Part shown: one piece after another, positions 59,984 to 64,000 of the stretch
How positions within the stretch are numbered: position 1 is the stretch's first letter
How the letters are laid out: each line of letters opens with the position of its first letter
Assembly: GCF_000688335.1 (NCBI RefSeq)
Contig: NZ_JHZX01000001.1
Coordinates: 806,001-870,000, forward strand
DNA from: Sediminibacter sp. Hel_I_10
GTDB lineage: Bacteria > Bacteroidota > Bacteroidia > Flavobacteriales > Flavobacteriaceae
Reading direction: 5' to 3'
Length of the DNA stretch: 64,000 bases
Notes under the pieces: model-generated
Databases searched by the model: none
What the model saw: the letters and a program-made list of their open reading frames with translations, nothing else
Told to the model about the DNA's origin: nothing
Program-made: the position numbers and the translations under genes

Positions 59984-61021
59984 ATGCCTGAAAAAAATAT
60001 AGATAATATTGATTTCGAAGTTTTAAACAAAAAAGCGATTTCACAGCCTTTGGTATCTCATATTTATACCGCTGACCCCTCTGCTCATTTTTTCAATGGA
60101 AAGATCTACATATATCCTTCCCATGACATCGATGCGGGAGAAGCCTTTGACGATTTAGGTAGCCATTTCGCCATGGAAGATTACCACGTTCTATCTATGG
60201 ACAGCATAGATAGTGAAGCTGTAGACAATGGCATAGCCTTACATGTCGATGATGTGCCTTGGGCTTCAAGGCAAATGTGGGCTCCAGATGCGGCCCATAA
60301 AGACGGAAAATATTATTTGTTCTTTCCTGCAAAAGGATATGACGAAATCTTTAGAATAGGCGTTGCTGTGAGTGATTCTCCAGTAGGACCTTTTACGCCT
60401 CAACCAGAGGCTATTAAAGGAAGTTTCTCCATTGACCCTGCTGTCTTTCAAGATGAGGACGGTAGCTATTATATGTATTTTGGCGGACTTTGGGGCGGCC
60501 AATTACAACGTTGGAGAGAAGGTACTTACAACGCTGAGCATCTTGAAAGCCCAACAGCCCATCTTCCAAAAAATCATGAATTGGCATTAATGCCTAAGGT
60601 AGCTAAAATGAGTGATGACTTGTTGGAATTTGCAGAAACGCCGAAAGATGTTGTTATTTTAGACGAACAAGGGAATCCTTTATTAGCAGGTGATAATGAA
60701 AAGCGTTTTTTCGAAGCCGCATGGTTACATAAGTACAAAGGACAATATTATTTCTCTTATTCAACAGGAGACACTCACTTTATCTGTTATGCCATTGGTG
60801 ATAATCCTTACGGACCCTTTACTTATAAAGGGCGAATTCTGGAACCAGTTGTAGGTTGGACCTCGCATCATTCGATTTGCCAAGTTGAAGAAAAATGGTT
60901 TTTGTTCTATCATGATTCGAGTTTATCAAAAGGAATCACGCATTTGCGGTCTGTTAAAGTAAGTGAGATCATTCATGACGAAAACGGATTAATTACAACT
61001 CTAAAACCTTATCAAAAATAA
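59984..61021 (+). CDS. GH43 beta-xylosidase/arabinofuranosidase, cytoplasmic
   Basis: This 345-residue five-bladed GH43 enzyme has no signal peptide, unlike the other glycosidases of the locus. The base Asp is in YTADPSAHFF, the supporting Asp in FSIDPAVFQDEDGSYY, and the acid Glu in FFEAAWLHKYKGQYY. MWAPDAAHKDGKYYLFFPA is also typical. Its place after the GPH carrier suggests it splits imported xylo- or arabinoxylo-oligomers inside the cell. Whether it takes xylose or arabinose cannot be told from sequence. Confidence 0.92.
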   Translation: MPEKNIDNIDFEVLNKKAISQPLVSHIYTADPSAHFFNGKIYIYPSHDIDAGEAFDDLGSHFAMEDYHVLSMDSIDSEAVDNGIALHVDDVPWASRQMWAPDAAHKDGKYYLFFPAKGYDEIFRIGVAVSDSPVGPFTPQPEAIKGSFSIDPAVFQDEDGSYYMYFGGLWGGQLQRWREGTYNAEHLESPTAHLPKNHELALMPKVAKMSDDLLEFAETPKDVVILDEQGNPLLAGDNEKRFFEAAWLHKYKGQYYFSYSTGDTHFICYAIGDNPYGPFTYKGRILEPVVGWTSHHSICQVEEKWFLFYHDSSLSKGITHLRSVKVSEIIHDENGLITTLKPYQK

Positions 61022-61156
61022 TAATCTCATAGAAACTTAAATTATTGCGATTGAGTTTATTATCGAATTTATCAGCGATTATGCTGATTTATAAGTAAAA
61101 TATTATATCCAACGCCAGGCCAAATAATTTTATAAAAATAAATTAACAAACTTTTC

Positions 61157-61170
61157 ACACAATCGGTTGC
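61157..61170. promoter_or_regulatory. LacI-type operator candidate, copy 2 (ACACAATCGGTTGC)
   Basis: This sequence is identical over 14 bp to the site at 50,168-50,181. Its TTG (61,167-61,169) is the presumed -33 element, 20 bp before the -7 box TACATTTG. A bound regulator would compete with RNA polymerase for the susC promoter. Confidence 0.6.
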
Positions 61171-61189
61171 TTTTTAAAAATGTATTATT

Positions 61190-61197
61190 TACATTTG
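61190..61197 (+). promoter_or_regulatory. -7 box TACATTTG of susC
   Basis: TACATTTG is a perfect TAnnTTTG, and the distance to the TTG in the operator candidate is close to the family norm. The leader of about 255 nt is typical for SusC genes of this phylum. Confidence 0.55.
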
Positions 61198-61457
61198 TTA
61201 ATATAGAACACATATTAGATAATATAGAACAGGTTTTGTTCTCTCTAAAAATCATTGATTGAGAGGTTTCTTTAAAAAGATTGAGAAAGTATCCTATATA
61301 TAATCTATGTGCCATAATATGTTTGATTTTTTTATACATGTTAACATCATATGATTTACGCCAATTAATTATTCATCGATTTAATCCATTGTTTCGTCAA
61401 AATATTAATAACTAATTTTTTATCAACAACTAACTTCAATTTCTAAAATGATCTTCT

Positions 61458-64000
61458 ATGACAAACTTTTTAAATTATAAAAGGAGAAACATTAAAGAGC
61501 TATGGTTTGTAATACTAGCTATACTCTTCTGCTCTGTAATGTCTGCCCAAACCACAGTTTCAGGGGTAATTTCCGATGAAAACGGTCCTGTTGCTGGAGC
61601 CAATGTCGTTTTAAAGGGCACAAGTAAGGGTGCTGCCGCAGATTTCGATGGAAATTACACTATCGAAAACGTACCTTCTGACGGTGTATTGGTATTTACT
61701 TATTTAGGGTATGTTACTAAAGAAGTACCTATTAATAATCAAACTCAAATAAACGTAACCCTAGAGCCTGATGCTGGCGTCTTAGATGAAGTTGTTGTTA
61801 TTGGTTATGGTACTCAAAGCAGAGAATCTGTAACAGGTTCTGTAGTTTCTCTTAAAGGTGAGGACTTAAATGAGGTACAAAGTGCCAACTTTCAGCAGGC
61901 ACTTCAAGGCAGGGCTGCAGGTGTTAATATTCAAACCAACAGTACAAGACCCGGATCTGCACCGCAAATTCGTATTCGAGGGGTACGTTCACTTACAGCA
62001 GGAAATGATCCCTTGATTGTTCTAAACAACATTCCTTTTTCTGGAGGTCTTAATGATATAAACCCCAATGATATAGAAAGTTTAGAGATCCTAAAAGATG
62101 CATCGGCAACCGCAATTTATGGTTCACGGGGTGCTAATGGAGTCATTTTAATAACTACAAAATCAGGTACAAAAGGCCAAAAACCACAAATACGTTATAA
62201 TACCTATTATGCGGTCAAGGATGTATTTGCTAAATTCCCAATGATGAATGCTGCGCAACTCATACAATTACGTGCTGACGTGGCTGCTAACAATGGTGGG
62301 ACACCAATTTTCGGTTTAGGTGGTGATGAATCTTTAGGCAATGATACCGATTGGCAAGATTTGCTCTACAAAAATGGATTGCAGACATCTCACGATATCA
62401 GTGTTCAGGGAGGAAGTGAAAATGGTTCCTATAATGTTGGACTGGGTTATTTTCAGGAAACATCTGTTATTCCCGGTGACTCTTTCGATAGGTATACCTT
62501 ACGGGTACAACTCGATCAAAATATAGGAGATCATATACGTTTTGGGATTAACTCGTTGACTAACTTTAGTGAAACCAGCAGCATCGTTGGTATAAATCTG
62601 GGCGCATCTCCTTTGCTTAGTCCATTTGATGAGGACGGTAACTTTTTAGAATCTGTACGCCTTCAAACCCAAGCAGATAATATTTGGGTACCTACCAGAA
62701 ACGAAATTGGCCGAACAGGGAAAAGAAGAGCGAATGAACAATTGGACTTTGGTAGCTATAACAACATTTATGGTGAAGTAGATATCCCTGGAATTGAGGG
62801 CTTAAAATATCGCTTAAATGTGGGATTGAACTATCGTTCCTCCAGAGACGGTAATTTTACCGGAGAGGGCGTGTTTAACTTTAATCCAATAAATCCATCT
62901 TCAGCAAGTTACAACAGCTCTATTTTAAGAGATTATCTTATCGAAAATCAGTTGATTTATGATAGAAATTTTGGAAAGCATAAAGTTAATTTCGTAGGTT
63001 TATTTTCCTCGCAAAACACAAAATTTGACAATATAGGTTTCAGTGCTCGAAATATACCGGATGAGACCTCATTATGGTATAACCTTGATGACGACACTAT
63101 ACTTACTGAAGATATCTTAGGTTATGGTACCGGATATAGTGAAAGTGGGCTGCTATCCTTGATGGGTAGGATTTTGTATCAATACGATAATCGCTATTTA
63201 TTGACGGCTACTTTACGTAGAGACGGTTCATCTCGATTGGCTCAGGGTAATGAATGGTTTACGTTTCCTGCGGTTTCTTTAGGATGGAACGTAAGCAATG
63301 AAGCCTTTATGGAAAACGCAACTTGGGCTAACCTTATCAAATTGCGCGCAGGGTACGGAGAAACCGCAAACCAGGCGGTTACTCCCTTCTCTACGTTAGG
63401 AAGCTTAGGCCAAGTAAACTATAATTTTGGACCTAATTTTGCCACAGGTTATTTTGTAAGTGGATTACCCGGCCCTGATTTAACTTGGGAATTTTCGGAA
63501 ACTTATAACTTTGGTTTGGATTTTGGATTCTTAAACAATCGCCTATCGGGAAGTGTGGAATATTATTTAACCAAGACCCGTGACCTGATATTGAACGAGC
63601 CATTACCACCTACTGGTGGAGTTGATAATGTATTCCGTAATATCGGTACCACAGAAAACAAAGGTTTAGAGGTTGCGCTAAATGGAGTGATTTTTGACAA
63701 TCCTGACGGTTTTTCTTGGGATGTAGGTGTTAACTTTTACACCAATAGAAATGAAATTACTGCACTTACAGAAGGTGTAGAAAGAAATGAGGGAGCGCTC
63801 TGGTTTGTAGGTTCTCCGCTCAATGTGATCTATGATTTTGAAAATATCGGACTTTGGAATCAGTCAGATCCTAACTTTCAGTACCTGGATATTTTAGAAC
63901 CTGGAGGAAATGAAGGTATGATAAAGGTGCGTTATACGGGTGAATATAACGAAGACGGCTCTCCTGTTCGCGCCATAGGTCCAGACGATAGGAAGATTAT
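61458..64000 (+). CDS. SusC/RagA-type TonB-linked outer-membrane transporter (3' end outside the window)
   Basis: About 847 codons are open from the ATG at 61,458 to the window's right edge. A signal peptide ending SVMSAQ is followed by a carboxypeptidase-regulatory-like domain (TVSGVISDENGPVAGANV), the SusC linker DEVVVIGYGTQSRESVTGSV, and a TonB plug (QALQGRAAGVNIQ, IRIRGVRSL, IEILKDASATAIYGSRGANGVI-like). The visible end reads GPDDRKI, a usual SusC motif of the barrel. It probably imports xylo-oligosaccharides together with a SusD that must lie downstream. A LacI operator candidate overlaps its promoter. Confidence 0.95.
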   Translation, partial: MTNFLNYKRRNIKELWFVILAILFCSVMSAQTTVSGVISDENGPVAGANVVLKGTSKGAAADFDGNYTIENVPSDGVLVFTYLGYVTKEVPINNQTQINVTLEPDAGVLDEVVVIGYGTQSRESVTGSVVSLKGEDLNEVQSANFQQALQGRAAGVNIQTNSTRPGSAPQIRIRGVRSLTAGNDPLIVLNNIPFSGGLNDINPNDIESLEILKDASATAIYGSRGANGVILITTKSGTKGQKPQIRYNTYYAVKDVFAKFPMMNAAQLIQLRADVAANNGGTPIFGLGGDESLGNDTDWQDLLYKNGLQTSHDISVQGGSENGSYNVGLGYFQETSVIPGDSFDRYTLRVQLDQNIGDHIRFGINSLTNFSETSSIVGINLGASPLLSPFDEDGNFLESVRLQTQADNIWVPTRNEIGRTGKRRANEQLDFGSYNNIYGEVDIPGIEGLKYRLNVGLNYRSSRDGNFTGEGVFNFNPINPSSASYNSSILRDYLIENQLIYDRNFGKHKVNFVGLFSSQNTKFDNIGFSARNIPDETSLWYNLDDDTILTEDILGYGTGYSESGLLSLMGRILYQYDNRYLLTATLRRDGSSRLAQGNEWFTFPAVSLGWNVSNEAFMENATWANLIKLRAGYGETANQAVTPFSTLGSLGQVNYNFGPNFATGYFVSGLPGPDLTWEFSETYNFGLDFGFLNNRLSGSVEYYLTKTRDLILNEPLPPTGGVDNVFRNIGTTENKGLEVALNGVIFDNPDGFSWDVGVNFYTNRNEITALTEGVERNEGALWFVGSPLNVIYDFENIGLWNQSDPNFQYLDILEPGGNEGMIKVRYTGEYNEDGSPVRAIGPDDRKI

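Larger units (their letters stand above)
61022..61457. other. Intergenic region before susC
   Basis: The stretch holds the operator candidate and promoter listed separately, a small hairpin ATCAGC-GATTAT-GCTGAT (61,071-61,088) soon after the GH43 stop, and short direct repeats AATATAGAACA at about 61,200-61,240. The leader between promoter and susC is about 250 bp and no gene is supported in it. Confidence 0.6.

Noticed and set aside
61130-61339. A 69-codon minus-strand ORF in the susC leader
   Set aside because: It covers the operator candidate and promoter, has no recognisable features and is probably chance.

Overview
The window reads as chromosome from a marine-type member of the Flavobacteriaceae (Bacteroidota). 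The DNA is AT-rich. Promoters fit the Bacteroidota -7 pattern TAnnTTTG and Shine-Dalgarno sequences are scarce. One protein carries a type IX secretion (T9SS) sorting domain, many enzymes are lipoproteins, and a SusC-type TonB-dependent transporter runs off the right edge.

Region 1 (about 1-12,850) is accessory DNA. Unrelated single genes all lie on the minus strand: the start of a Crp-type regulator, a six-bladed secreted propeller, an aldo/keto reductase, a fused ATPase-TOPRIM/DUF4435 protein resembling the PARIS anti-phage system, a broken surface-protein gene, a dead lipoprotein gene, an S41 protease, a small lipoprotein and a Fic protein. Seven related intergenic elements of roughly 90-200 bp, with inverted GTTRGCAAC-like ends, follow these genes one by one. 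The layout resembles an integron cassette array without a visible integrase. An IS110 element has inserted into it. A tRNA 3'-end remnant lies just outside its right edge (13,146-13,180).

Region 2 (13,393-16,765) is a tight plus-strand operon: an RLAN/RimK-type ATP-grasp ligase, a GCS2-type glutamate-cysteine ligase homologue and an N-formylglutamate amidohydrolase homologue. Its product is not known to me.

Region 3 (16,847-36,063) handles arabinose and xylose. One minus-strand block encodes GH51 arabinofuranosidase, AraB, AraD, AraA, aldose epimerase, a sodium/sugar symporter and a GH2 beta-galactosidase. It is divergent from a Nudix-type AraR regulator, with two palindromes in the shared promoter. 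A second minus-strand operon encodes a GntR-type regulator, XylB, XylA, transketolase and transaldolase, giving a complete route from D-xylose to the pentose phosphate pathway.

Region 4 (36,224-64,000) is a glucuronoxylan utilisation locus: a frameshifted GH10, a large FG-GAP lipoprotein, a DUF255 thioredoxin-fold lipoprotein, a LacI regulator, a GH3-esterase-DUF1593 operon, and a long plus-strand operon (GH67, SDR, UxuA, GH115, GH10, GPH transporter, GH43) followed by SusC. An identical 14-bp pseudo-palindrome overlaps the presumed -33 box of both the GH67 operon and susC, so the LacI protein is the likely common regulator. Acting together, the GH10, GH115/GH67, esterase and GH3 proteins would cut and debranch xylan outside the cytoplasm. 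The GPH carrier and GH43 would import and finish the oligomers. Xyl, Ara and Uxu enzymes would then feed the sugars into central metabolism. SusD and several uronate-pathway steps are not in the window.
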